This document shows, piece after piece, positions 36,425 through 47,240 of a stretch of 64,000 nt of DNA. The DNA comes from Paracentrotus lividus (Eukaryota > Echinodermata > Echinoidea > Camarodonta > Echinidae). The notes under the pieces are model-generated. The model had not been told where the DNA came from and ran no database searches. It saw only the letters and a program-made list of their open reading frames with translations. The translations under genes and the position numbers were made by a program. Position 1 is the stretch's first letter, and each line of letters opens with the position of its first letter. The stretch spans positions 23,756,622 through 23,820,621 of the forward strand of contig CALNVZ010000174.1 of the NCBI GenBank assembly GCA_940671915.1, written 5' to 3'.

Positions 36425-37810
36425 CAGTCTGTGTCAAATAAAATGGTACAAGTGGAAAACATTTTTTTAAAGTATGAAAATTAATATAAAGTACGAAAAT
36501 CAGGCTTTCTTCTGAAATTGTTTTCATCCCATTTGGTGCTTTAGATCTTGAGATATGAACAGTTTTTTATTATCAAGAAAAGCATGGGTTTCGCACATAA
36601 TAGCCATGATGGATTTCAGCGCACCGAAACAAGAGTTGTGCGTAATTTCGATTAGCTCATCGCTGCACAAAATTTAGCATAGGGTAGATGTAGGGAATAC
36701 CGGACAGTAGGAAATATCGGACGGTCACCACATGTCCAGCCCTAGCCAACATAAGATCAACTGAGTTGAAATACCGGCATCTTTTGGTCAGGTGGTCTGT
36801 CTGGGAAGGTTGAATGCTGTATTCGACAACAGCAAGTGAAAATCTCCGAGAAAACTACCTCAATCTGTCAAGGTAGGAAAATTGCAGCCTGAAGAATGGC
36901 CTGATGTAAAAAATTGACATTTTAGAGAATGTGATGGTATAAAAATAGAATTGGGCCATGACCTCTATTTCATGCATTATCCACATGTGTGGAGGGTGGG
37001 CCAAACGTGTATGGAGTGTTTGCACTGTACAAAGCCTGTGTATTGGGGTGGCAGTGTGTTGAAAAGTGCTAGTCAGTCATTTCTTTTGTGTAGGGAATAC
37101 CGGACACCACATGGACGGTTGTTTTGTTTACTTCCGGGTTGAGTTGCTAAGCATGTAGATCAAATAGTAAAGTTGCATATATAATGTATTATATTTATTT
37201 ATTAAATTGTTTGACAATTTTGAAATGTCTATTTCTCTTATTATTATTGTGATATGTCATGATCTACATGAGATATAAAGTCATTCTGATGTTTTGAAAT
37301 TTTGTAGTAAAATGCATATAATCTTCTAAAAATGAATAATGTTATAAAAAAATCAATACAAACATGTTAAGTTGATGGTTTACATTCAAATCAGTGCTTC
37401 CAGACAGATCTTTATACAAAAAAAAGGGTAAAAACATACTGTCCGGTATTTCCTACACTGTAGGGAATGCCGGACAATTTACGATGACGTCATTATTTGC
37501 ATATAACTGCCTCAACAAATATTTATTACCTCAATTTTTGGGGAAAACAAAGTTGAATGATGTAGCTAAGCAATGAGAATCTTTTTCTTGTTGATTCTAT
37601 TGTTTTCATGTGCTAATTAAGCAAATGAGCTTAAGTGACCGGTATTCCCTACATCTACCCTAATTTTGTTGTACGAAAGATATTTACAAAACAAAGTGCA
37701 TCAGCAAAATAATCTTTTGGCTTTAAGTGGTACCACATTCACACATCATTTGAGAGGATTTATACCTAAATAATTTTTTTTCTCGACTGTTTCGATTTTG
37801 ACACAGACTG
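36425..37810. mobile_element. TA-target MITE, family CAGTCTGTGTC, copy B, interrupted
   Basis: TA at 36423-36424 and 37811-37812 borders the ends CAGTCTGTGTCAAAT and TTTTGACACAGACTG, the cleanest termini of this family. About 405 bp belong to the element itself. The rest is the insertion 36682-37660, which sits after AATTTAGCATA and resumes with ATTTTGTTG. That junction is uninterrupted in copy A (about 8920-8935). Body words shared with copy A include TTTGGTGCTTTAGATCTTG and ATGGGTTTCGCACATA. Confidence 0.9.
36682..37660. mobile_element. Nested TA-target element, ends GGGTAGATGTAGGGAA
   Basis: The 979-bp element has exact 22-bp inverted ends, GGGTAGATGTAGGG then AATACCGG on the left and its complement on the right. 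TA duplications lie at 36680-36681 and 37661-37662. The terminal word GTAGGGAATACCGGACA recurs internally: degenerate at about 36709, again at about 37092, and in both orientations around 37437-37475. A 63-codon frame at 36951-37142 spans one internal copy and resembles no transposase. This is probably a non-autonomous derivative using a Tc1/mariner-type TA target. Confidence 0.9.
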
Positions 37811-37812
37811 TA

Positions 37813-38325
37813 TGTACAAGATATGTACCGATTTCTTACTAATTCCTAATAAATTTACAACGGAATCTCCCACCGAAAGCAAAATTACATGTACCGGTAA
37901 AATTGTACAACTAAACACATTTTATGATGCATGGCCCTTTTAATACTACAAAATTATTAAGTATTTGTATTGCTTAGCCCAGTCCTCTATATTGGATCTT
38001 TTTAAAATGTCCAAAGAGGTGTCAAAACCTTTTTGTAGAGGAGAAATGCATTTAAAAAATAATTAAAAAATCAAGTGAAGTTTCTTTCCCAAGAGATTAC
38101 TTTCAGAAAACATTTTATTAACGTACTCTTAAGTGTCTGTGAGAGAGTTGACAATTTCCTATCTTTTTCTACCTTTAAACCTGAGCAAAGGTGATGAAAA
38201 ATTGATTTCCTGCGCGCAAAAACAAATAACAACGGATAGACTCTATTCACGCCATAGACTGACTTATATTTCCGAAATCACCCGCGGCAAAGTCTTCTTT
38301 TTCCAACTTACTTCATATTTGATCT
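37813..38325. other. Non-coding spacer
   Basis: Nothing is recognised between the MITE and the tandem repeat. The 95-codon frame 38133-38420 extends into the repeat and is not convincing. Confidence 0.45.
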
Positions 38326-38735
38326 TGATTTCTAAATTACAGGTAACCTTTTTAAATTTCGAAACGTCAAACTGCTCATTTAATGTACGACCCTCCCCTT
38401 TTTCAGTATTATGTGAATGAAGACGGAACAAATTATAACACAAATGTAAATAATATACATCAATTCTGATTCTTAATTACAGGTAACTTCTTTCTTTCTT
38501 TTTTCGAAACGTCAAACTGCTCATTTAATGTACGACCCTCCCTTTTTCAGTAAGACGGAACGAATTATAACACAAATAAATAATATAACATAATTCTGAT
38601 TTCAAATTACAGGTAACCTTTTTTTTTTATTTCGAAGCGTCAACTGCTCATTTAGTGTACGACCCTCCCCTTTTTCTGTTTTATGTTAATGAAGACGGAA
38701 CGAATTATAACACAAATGTGAAATAATCTAAAAAT
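38326..38735. repeat. Three-copy tandem repeat, about 130-140 bp units
   Basis: Each unit contains AATTACAGGTAAC, then CGAAACGTCAAACTGCTCAT (CGAAGCGTC in the third), then TGTACGACCCTCCC, then a GACGGAACRAATTATAACA phrase. Copies start at about 38326, 38466 and 38596. They differ by small indels, mainly in the T-rich part. Confidence 0.9.
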
Positions 38736-39645
38736 TAATTTAAATAAATCAATGAAAAATAATTTAAGGTATGGTGACATTTCATCTGAAATTTCATCGA
38801 CTATTTAGTTTCAATTCGAATAAGATAAAACTAGTTTAACAATATTCAATTTTTAAATAACATTTCATTTTTTTCAAAATCGTGGAAATGATTTCAGAGG
38901 AAATACATAATTTATATCATTATTCTTGCTACTCAAATGGTCATGAAATAATTAGTAGTACAAACAAGTTTTGTTGTGAAAAGAAAAGAAAGTAAACATA
39001 TAAAAATATCTGCGTTTATTATTCAATGTCAAGCAATTATGATTATTTATTATTCAAGTTGTTAATTGATTATATATATGAAGTTTAAATGCTTTTATAG
39101 TTATTCCTTGAGCGTAAAAAATTTTTACGTACATGGTTATTCTAAACACAATGCCTATCTTGAAAAAAGATGCTATTAATTGTAATTGGTGAAGGAACAC
39201 ATTAAGTAACGTTCAATAACATCTCATAGACTAATAACCTCAAAATAAAGTACATGAATTTTTTATCCTCATTTATGTCTATATTTGTATGCTAAATTGC
39301 ACAATAAATTGCTTTCTCATCGGTCATTTCTGCCATGGTACAATAATGTGTTATAATGATAATTATAGAATATTTTGGGATATTGTTGTTGGAAGGATGA
39401 TATATTGATATCGTACTCTTATTATTGACATATACGTCAATTTACGAAAAGCATTAATTATGGTGAGTTGAGAGATGTTGTGGTGATATCATTTACTAAA
39501 CTGTTTGTATTGATGCATATTGTATGAATAGTCTGAAACCGATCCCCCTCCTTAAAATGAGAGGAGTGCCCCTCTTCTTCTCTATTTGCGAATATTTTCG
39601 TTCCTGCTTTCTTTTCTTTTTTTTTTCTCCTTGCTCATTTGTCGT

Positions 39646-39678
<33 letters not shown>

Positions 39679-42074
39679 TTTTCTTGTTTTTGTTTTTGGA
39701 GAGGAATTCCTGCTGAAGCAGGGGAGCTCTGTAGTAAACCTGATACATTCCTCTGCTCGGTTGAGTGACAGAAGAATGACAGCAAGAATGTTCGATCGCC
39801 CATTGTTCTAGATACATGACGCCCGCGGTCTCGCCCGTACTGCCCCAGCAGGCTTTGCCGATAATTCACTCCAAACAGCTCATCGCTTACACTCGTGTTA
39901 TCATTAGCATTAATCCGAGAGGGATCTTGAAACAAAAGCCGGGCGACAAGTGGTCACCAATTTTCTCGCTTTTCTTAAGGTTGCAGCAGTGATGGTAACC
40001 TTGGTTAATGGTCAGTTAACGGTGATTGATCAGGAGACCACCGAGCCTGGGTGTGGGTAGGCCCACCTCCCTCCGAGGCATAAGGTGGGTAAGGGGACCT
40101 GGGAAGGGGGCAATACAATATTAGACTAATGAGTCGGACATCCAGGGTAAGGTATGTAGACATTCTGGACGCGACGGTGGTCACTCTGGACTTCGTCCTT
40201 GTGTTGAGTTCAAGCAAAGTCCAAGCAAATCCCTGGACTCCTCAGACTCCGTTGGTGTGGAAAGAAACGATTGCCATGTGAATGAATTGTGATGACAATG
40301 TAATAAGTTCACACTGCTTTAAATTTTATTCCTAAATACAAACATGAAATATTTTCTTTTACTTCTATTCTTAAAATCTACAATCACATTATAGACATAC
40401 AATCACATGATATAAGGCCTACCTATAATCAAAGTTGTAAGACCTATTATGATCGCATGTAAATATGAAACTGGGGTCTTTAAGACACTGCGATGTTTGA
40501 TATGCCACGTTGCTAGGCATTACTACGTGATGATTCCATGTCGGGAAGACCTTTGGAATGTACAAATGGAATATAATTTTTGAAAAGTAGATTAATGCAT
40601 CACGTTATTCCAGGACAACCCCCGCGAAACAGCTATCATGTAAACATAAACTTAAACATAACCCTATTTCCAGAGGGTAGCGTCATGGGGTAATTGTCCA
40701 GGTGGTAGTTGTATTACGGAAACAATGTTTACTGGTTCGAAATATGAGATGATGATCCTGGACATTTAAATGTAACAAAGATTTGCGATAACGGCTATAA
40801 AATTGAAATTATAAAGGTAAAATCTTAGTGACCAATCAATTATCATTGGCCACTACTCGATTTTCAAGACGGCGTGACCACGGAAGATCAAATCATCGTT
40901 GGACTTGTCTTTCAAAAGATAACCCATGGACAAGTCGGACAAATTTCTGAGCCCTAATCCTCATCGTGTTTTCAGATTTCATCAACATCCTCATGTGAAC
41001 GGTCAGCAGAATTCATCTAGGGCTAGGAGAACATCACGTTGTCCGCCTGCCTCGACCATCGTTACATCGGGGTAAGACGAGACGGGCAGCTTGAAGTCAA
41101 GGGGGTTGGCAGGATGATATATGAGATGGATGATGTTGTTTATACACGATCCCCATTGTAGCTTGAACGAGCTTGGCCTTAAGTCAAGTCTATTGCCACC
41201 TCATATCATCACCTCATTAACCTATCATTCCGTAGTGGGACGAAAATGCTTTATGGCTCTTTCTCCACCACAAAATACTCTCAAATTTTAACGAGCGTTA
41301 TGGACACCAAAGGGCAATTTGTTTAACGCGTAATTTACTCATTAGTTTACTCAGTGCTGGTGTACTATTGCAAAAGAAGTAAAGATAAGAATAAACATGA
41401 AATGCCTTAATAGGTGGGGGAAAATATTACCTAAAAGGACGTTATAACAGGACATCTTTAATGAAACGACAATGGTTAATCTTGTATTTATTTACGTTAT
41501 GATGCTCAATTTCTTTTTTGGACGAAAGAAGAAGAAAAGAAAACAGGCTTGCTCTTTGAGGACACACTTGTAATTGTCTCTCAATATGAGAATTGGAAAA
41601 TCGTTTATAGTGTTTATAAAGAGACCATTTAAACTTTTAGCATGTAGACTTTGGTCATACCTATAAAGGAGGTTTTAGGGGTGCAGTGAGAAAATGAAAA
41701 AAAAATTGACCTAAACAATGTAAACCGGCCACACATTGATAGTACCTTGGACAACTTGATATCCAATTGGAGTGATCTGAACCATATTATGATGTCTTTA
41801 TCTCTTTGCACATGTAAAAAAAAAAGGAAACGAAAGTTACCTACCACTGACTTTATATGATTTTTGTTCATTGTACAGTTTGGGGTAAGTTGCATTTTCT
41901 ACGACCAGATCCAATCATTGTACAAGCCTGCGTCCATTTGGTTCCTCAGGAGCGCCCTCTTGTGTGTGATTTGAAATATGCAGATACAATTAGCATCCTT
42001 AGCTATCCGAGTTGTACTTGGATGGTAGCCGTTTCTTACATGGATGTGATCATCATTGTAACTTGATTGAGTAA
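38736..42074. other. Non-coding; AT-rich then GC-richer regulatory-looking stretch
   Basis: Bases 38736-39590 are AT-rich. A T-rich tract with an uninterrupted T run lies at about 39655-39682. Bases 39700-40260 are listed as a candidate regulatory stretch. Bases 40490-41250 are complex but not recognisably coding. GCGCCCTCTTGTGT is at 41952-41965. Confidence 0.45.
39700..40260. promoter_or_regulatory. Candidate cis-regulatory stretch
   Basis: About 560 bp of complex, GC-richer sequence without a consistent frame. It contains CCATTGTT (39800-39807), an exact Sox consensus in reverse, and TAATCC (39911-39916), an Otx-type core. It also has TGATTGATCAGG near 40023 and a run of GG/CC-rich words at 40040-40110. 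Overlapping frames on both strands are low in plausibility. Enhancer or promoter function is inferred. Confidence 0.3.
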
Positions 42075-42794
42075 AGGCCCGATCCCACTGGCGGGAGGAT
42101 TAAAGGGGACCAATACCCAAGGAAATAGTCATTTTTATAAGAAAGAGCACAATCAGAGGAGCAATTTAAAAAAGGTTTCATCAAAATCGGTTATAAAATA
42201 AGAAAGTTATGGAAGTTTGAAAGGGTCTCGTTTTACCTTCAATGGGGATCCTCAAACTGGCAACATCGGCTTCAAAATGGCCGATTTTATGGACAACTCT
42301 CCATTGGTTTTGTACAAATTTTTTCAGATTTTCCCATTTTCTTTCAAAATATGTCTTACTCCTTCTGACCTCAACTATGTTTGTGTGAAATATATTTCCC
42401 ATGACATATTTGAGCTCAGAAGTAAATAAGAACATATTTGAAAGAAAACGGGAAAATCTGAAAATTTGTTGTACAAAACCATGGAGAGTTGTCCATAAAA
42501 TCGGCCATTTTGAAGCTGATGTTGCCAGTTTGAGGATCCCCATAGAAAGTTAACGAGACTTTTCAAACTTCCATAACTCTCTTATTTTATAACCGATTTT
42601 GATGAAATTTTTTTAAATTGCTCCTCTCATTATGCTCTTCCTATGAAAGTGATTATTTCCTTGGGTATTGGTTTCCTTTAATTGCGCATGAGTTGCGAAT
42701 ACAAAATTCGTTCATCCGCAACAAAAAACAAAACAAAACAAACAATCCGCAATTCACACGCAAATCATCCTAAAAAGCTAGTGGGACCGCGCCT
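42075..42794. mobile_element. Harbinger-like MITE carrying a nested TTAA element
   Basis: The ends AGGCCCGATCCCACTGG (42075-42091) and CTAGTGGGACCGCGCCT (42778-42794) are inverted repeats with three mismatches. TAA lies on both sides (42072-42074 and 42795-42797), matching the 3-bp target of PIF/Harbinger elements. About 140 bp belong to this element: the left tip to GGGAGGA, then from TTGCGCATGAGTTGCG onward. The interior is occupied by the palindromic element 42104-42677. Confidence 0.8.
42104..42677. mobile_element. Palindromic TTAA-target MITE 2 (nested)
   Basis: TTAA at 42100-42103 and 42678-42681 flanks ends AGGGGACCAATACCCAAGG and CCTTGGGTATTGGTTTCCT. The arms are complementary for over 200 bp each, including GGGGATCCTCAAACTGGCAA and CAAAATGGCCGATTTTATGG. 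The spacer at about 42320-42450 is also partly complementary, so the whole element can fold back. Frames on both strands (120, 70 and 63 codons) mirror one another and are not genes. It contains the module shared with the other TTAA elements at about 42176-42222. Confidence 0.92.
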
Positions 42795-42797
42795 TAA

Positions 42798-44638
42798 TTC
42801 TTTTTATTATTATTATTATTTATTTTTTTTTTTTTAAAGCAAGTAAGCAAGTAATCGTGTGTTTAAATCTTGTGCCTCATTTTAACAGATATGAAATGTT
42901 GTATTAAAATTTATATATATATATATCATTATTATGATAGGTGAAAAGTGGTGGCGTACAAAATGTTAGATATACGTTTGGTCAGGTTCACAGATGTAAT
43001 AAATATTCTTTTTTTGTATCCAAGCACAATTAATTTGAAGAGTTATTGTTATAGTCGACCGTATAACCGTATAATAAACATTATTAGCCACAGGAAATAA
43101 TTAATTTACATTTATATAAATCATCTAAAACATAACAAACGAATGCATTAGTTGATTCTACGACACTTTAATATACGTTATCATTATTAAAATTCAAGGC
43201 AAAAATTTTGGGAGACCTATCATTGACTTTTTTGAAAAGATGTCATTTTCTTAAATGTCTTTATTCAGTTAAAATGTTGATTGACGTGGGATTTTCCGAG
43301 TGTTTTCCTTCACATATGCGATCTGTTTAATTTCAGGAGAACGAGTTTTGGGAGAAAGCGTATACGGCTCTATCAAGTCCTCATACCAAGCTTCATATAA
43401 ATAATCTTAAAACCCAGAGATCCATCATAAACCCCAAAGAAATATGTCCAGCGGTGTCTTTGCAAATGATTTACCATTCCCACACCTGAGAGTCTATGTT
43501 TATTTAGGTAGTTTTATAACTTTCATCACGTACCAGTCCGAATTCATCTGACGAGGAACAGAAAAGAGGAAGAAGACGCTGAACTCTTTTCTATTTTTTA
43601 TTTTACAAATGCACACCGAGGATCATCGTAAATCACCAATAGCTAAGAGAGATGGAGCAAGGAGTTGAAGAAGTTTCTCCTCAGCTCGCTCCCATCGTGA
43701 AAATGGGATTGTCAAGTTGGATGTTTGATATCGATAAATCGTGGCCCTGAACGTGCACGCCGTGTCATTGGCTAAAAACTGCGCTCTTCACATCTCCTGG
43801 GATTATTTATAAGTTTGTGAAAGATTAACAAATATTTACGGGCAGGCTCAGAAAACAATGGCACAACTTAACCAAACAAGCGACACAGGGAAAATATTGA
43901 TGGCTTTGGCCTTTGACCGGGGGATGTCACAAATTTTGGTGAGGGAGGAGGAGTTTTTTCTTTCTTTTTCCATAGATTTCAACAGACAAGCGAGTCGTGA
44001 TGACACTGCGTGCAAACATGACTTCGTCGAGAATGTCCATCCGCTTTAAAGCAATAAACAGGCGATCCTCCAATCACTTCTCACTCATCTTTGATAAATT
44101 CCCGTTGCCATGGCAGTGTTCACCTTCTAAAGTACACCCCCGGTGTAAGAGAACTATTAAGAATATACTCACCTCAGTAAAAAGCGATAATAGCAGACAC
44201 AAAGTCGAAGGAGCGGTTTCCTCTCTCTGATCTCTAAGTGTCCATCTATCTTTCTTTATTTGCGGGGAAACAGAAAACAGTTTGAAAATGGTATAATGTT
44301 GGGCTTGAGAGAGTAATTCTTATGAAACAAACGTGAGAGAAAAGTTTCAGGTAAGATCAAAACAGAGTTAAAGATAATACACCAAGAAGAGATTTATCGT
44401 GGAAAATTGTAACAGCTGGGGTTGCCTGTTTGTGTATGTTAAAATCACGTCCGTGACCATCTTCCCAAAACTATCCCTGTTTCCGACGATTTATAACGGC
44501 GTGGTGCAAATTAAGTCTTTAGGATTGATGTTCAGGAATTTCTCTCTGTGAGCCGTGTCAAAAGAGCCAACAGCATCCAAAGGAAATATACAGAACCAAA
44601 ACTATAAGATTTAACTTAAAGGCAAACTTAACTAAGAG
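42798..44638. other. Non-coding; complex stretch 43540-44230
   Basis: AT-rich to 43300. From 43540 to 44230 the sequence is more complex, with the forkhead-type segment AACAAATATTTAC near 43829 and GTTGCCATGGCAGT (44104-44117), close to an RFX X-box. Short frames at 43858-44049 and 43997-44230 overlap in different frames, and no domain is recognised. Confidence 0.4.
44104..44117. promoter_or_regulatory. RFX X-box-like site
   Basis: GTTGCCATGGCAGT matches the RFX consensus GTTRCCATGGYAAC at 12 of 14 positions and is a palindrome over its core. RFX factors activate ciliary genes in animals. A single site without a known gene beside it is weak evidence. Confidence 0.3.
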
Positions 44639-44790
44639 GTGTTGTGGCCGAGTGCATGAGTGACCGGGTCTGCAAGTTACGATGTTCGAATCCCTGGCAC
44701 GTCCTTTGTCAATATGTTACCGTTACGCTACATTTGCCATGCGAGACCCAGAGGAGGCAATTCAGAATGTTTGCCCTGTAAATGCTGAAG
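44639..44790 (+). mobile_element. tRNA-Ser/Leu-like SINE
   Basis: The A-box-like GTGGCCGAGTGCATGAG (44643-44659) and B-box GTTCGAATCCC (44684-44694) are at tRNA-like spacing, and the phrase resembles a class II (Leu/Ser) tRNA head. It continues into a non-tRNA body (GAGACCCAGAGGAGGC and on), so a SINE is more likely than a tRNA gene. The right boundary is uncertain. The 72-codon frame across it is incidental. Confidence 0.55.
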
Positions 44791-45133
44791 CATTCATTAT
44801 CATGCGAAAAGAGTGTATGTGCGGTTTTTTTTTGTTTTTTTTGCTGTTGCTGTTATTTATTGTAGAGTTAATAAAAAAAAAAGTAAACAAACAAAATTGA
44901 TCAATGACGATGAACTGATACAACATAAATTATATATCCTTGTCATTGCTCAAATCAATTCAATATCTAATAATTGCTGTGTATAAAATAGACATTATAG
45001 AGTAAATAGGTCATTAAAGAATTAGCTTTATATTTTCGTTATTATTTTTTTTTTCAAGTTTGTATTTTGCTCTTTTCATTCATTTTTAATTACGGAAAAT
45101 TCATTTCCAAAGCATTTCATTTATTCATCTTTT
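44791..45133. other. AT-rich spacer
   Basis: T/A runs at 44826-44840 and 44872-44882. Nothing else is recognised. Confidence 0.5.
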
Positions 45134-45383
45134 GGGCGATTCCATGCTGTGTCGTACGGGACATTTTGACAACATTTTACATATTTTTGGTGTGAAAATA
45201 AAAGAATATTTTCTTGATTGATGGTGATCCTCAAGTAGTACAAAAAGGAGCACAAGAACCAACACTTAACTTGACTTTTACACATCATTTACAATTGAAA
45301 TTGTAAATAGTAGTGTGTCGTACGGGACACAAAAATAACAGAGAAAACAAAGAGACAAAAACAACAACAGTATGGAATCGCCC
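45134..45383. mobile_element. 250-bp MITE, ends GGGCGATTCCAT
   Basis: GGGCGATTCCATGCTGT at the left and ACAGTATGGAATCGCCC at the right are inverted repeats with one mismatch. TTTT lies on both sides and may be a target duplication, though T-rich context makes that uncertain. The word TGTGTCGTACGGGACA occurs twice in the same orientation (about 45150 and 45314). The centre has ATTTACAATT/AATTGTAAAT (about 45289-45310), a perfect palindrome. The superfamily is not assignable by eye. Confidence 0.75.
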
Positions 45384-46892
45384 TTTTATATCATCATGAT
45401 CATGTTTTAGAGTGCCTTTGGAAGGGCGGATAGAAACCATAACAAAAAATTTATTGTGCTGAATGTAAATGATTAATTAGTTTTTATATGCCTAATTCAT
45501 ACTTTTTTAAATGATTAAAAACGTATTTAAAATTAGATTACGCATTCAATAAGTAGAAACCTGAAATTGAAAAGGTTAATTAAATTACATAGTCGTACGG
45601 ACGAAGCATGATCTTTAAAATATATACATTTGCAAAATAAGTGACATCGCTCCTATTCTCTTCCCCTCAGTTCACGGCAAATAATGGAGAAATATATTTG
45701 TATTTTATGAATAAAGACAACTAGATCGAGAATTCATCTATTATTTATAAGTTTGCAATAAGCCAATCTCAATAATGCAAAGTCATTGCTTACACGACAC
45801 TTCATGTTGACTTACTTGGTTGAAAATAAATGTCTAGATTGCAATAACCAATACTGTATTTTCGTGTGTAAAGAGTATTACTCATTTTATCAGCTTTTCC
45901 GTCAGTTATATTCCCTGGTTCACTGTACTGCTATCAGTATTTTACTCACTATAAGACTCAACACGTTAAGGGCAGCCGATTTTTGCTCATGAAAGTGGTT
46001 TATTTGTACAGCTTGCGACTGATATGATTTTGATATTAAATATAATTACTTTCAATATTGACTTTGCTTAGAAATGCTTACAATAATAATTCAAAACAAT
46101 TATTTTTCATATACATGCATCGATATTATGTAAATAAAATACGAATATTACTTATTACATTAATATATGTATATATTATTTCATATGTCATATTACTTCA
46201 GTTCGTTTCAAAGAAAGAAAGGCTCAGTAGTTTCTTGAGCATAATCATCTCAATTCTTGAGGTGGAAATATATACTGTTTACCGCTAAGTTGAGCTTGAG
46301 CTTATAGGGAGGCCATTAATGAGGTTTATTTTAGTTTTGTTGGCACAACCCTTTAGGAGAGATCCCTAAGAGTTATGATTACTTCTCCACCTTGAACTAA
46401 CACAGGAAAGTACTTTGTCGTTTCTAGCTACATTTTCCCCCATAATTCCGATTCGGAAGCTCAGTCATGCCTCAGTGCAAAACCGTGTGACTGTCTGTTG
46501 GCATTCCTTGTGGGTTAACAAACTTATTTTAATTTCCACCCTCTCTCGATTTTTCTGTCTTTGTTTCAGGACCTATTTTGTCTTTTTCTCCCCACCCATT
46601 AATCTGCAAATCGCTTTCTCTATCTACCCTCCCTCTCTCTAGCTCTCTCCCATCTCTCAATCGTGTGTCTGTATTGTATGCCTATTGGCTGATATATTTT
46701 AGTCTGGTATTTTATCTTAACATCTATCCTATACATCATGTACAATATATGAATAATATATGAATAAATGTATGAATAAATGTAAGAAGGCCATGGTCAT
46801 TAACATGGATGTCTGGTTTCTTGTAAAAATCTATAACTATAAGCCAAGGATATCAAGATGATTTAGACTTTAATGTGTATTAAACGATCTTA
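45384..46892. other. AT-rich non-coding spacer
   Basis: Short frames only (up to 76 codons), and no repeat ends are recognised. Polypyrimidine words occur around 46540-46660. Confidence 0.5.
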
Positions 46893-47240
46893 TTGTGCCA
46901 ATCTTTCGGGTTGCTGCCTTTATCACATATTTCGGCAAACAAAAACAAAAAGAAAAGAAATAAACATGACACCCTTAAAGAAGGCTCCTGGCCGAAAGCT
47001 TGGCACAACAACGTAGTTTATTACACAGCAACATCTGAATCATTTTTTCGCTTATATTTTCTTATAAGGTAAATACAATCTTTATCATTATATTGCATTA
47101 TGCACATTTTAGTAAATTATTATGTATAAATCCGAAATATTGATATCATATCCTATTGATGTTTGCATGGCCGTTTTGTACTTTGTTTGATTGTCGTTTA
47201 GGCCCCATAAAGGCACAGCCATGTCCGAAAGCTTGCAGCA
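46893..47240. repeat. Inverted and direct GCCGAAAGCTTGGC repeats
   Basis: The left arm TTGTGCCAATCTTTCGGG (about 46893-46910, continuing to GCCTTT) is the imperfect complement of the right arm ending GGCCGAAAGCTTGGCACAA (to 47008). A third copy of the right-arm phrase, AAAGGC then CCGAAAGCTTGC, lies at about 47210-47235. The GAAGGC...GGCCGAAA layout resembles ends of Penelope-like retroelements, as I recall them; no protein part is present. The class is tentative. Confidence 0.45.

Noticed and set aside
39524-39935. Overlapping 60-117 codon frames with poly-Phe or poly-Lys
   Set aside because: The poly-T tract at about 39655-39682 creates them. The flanks read equally on both strands.
42181-42566. 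Overlapping frames of 63-120 codons on both strands
   Set aside because: They mirror each other because the DNA is a palindromic MITE, so there is no independent coding signal.
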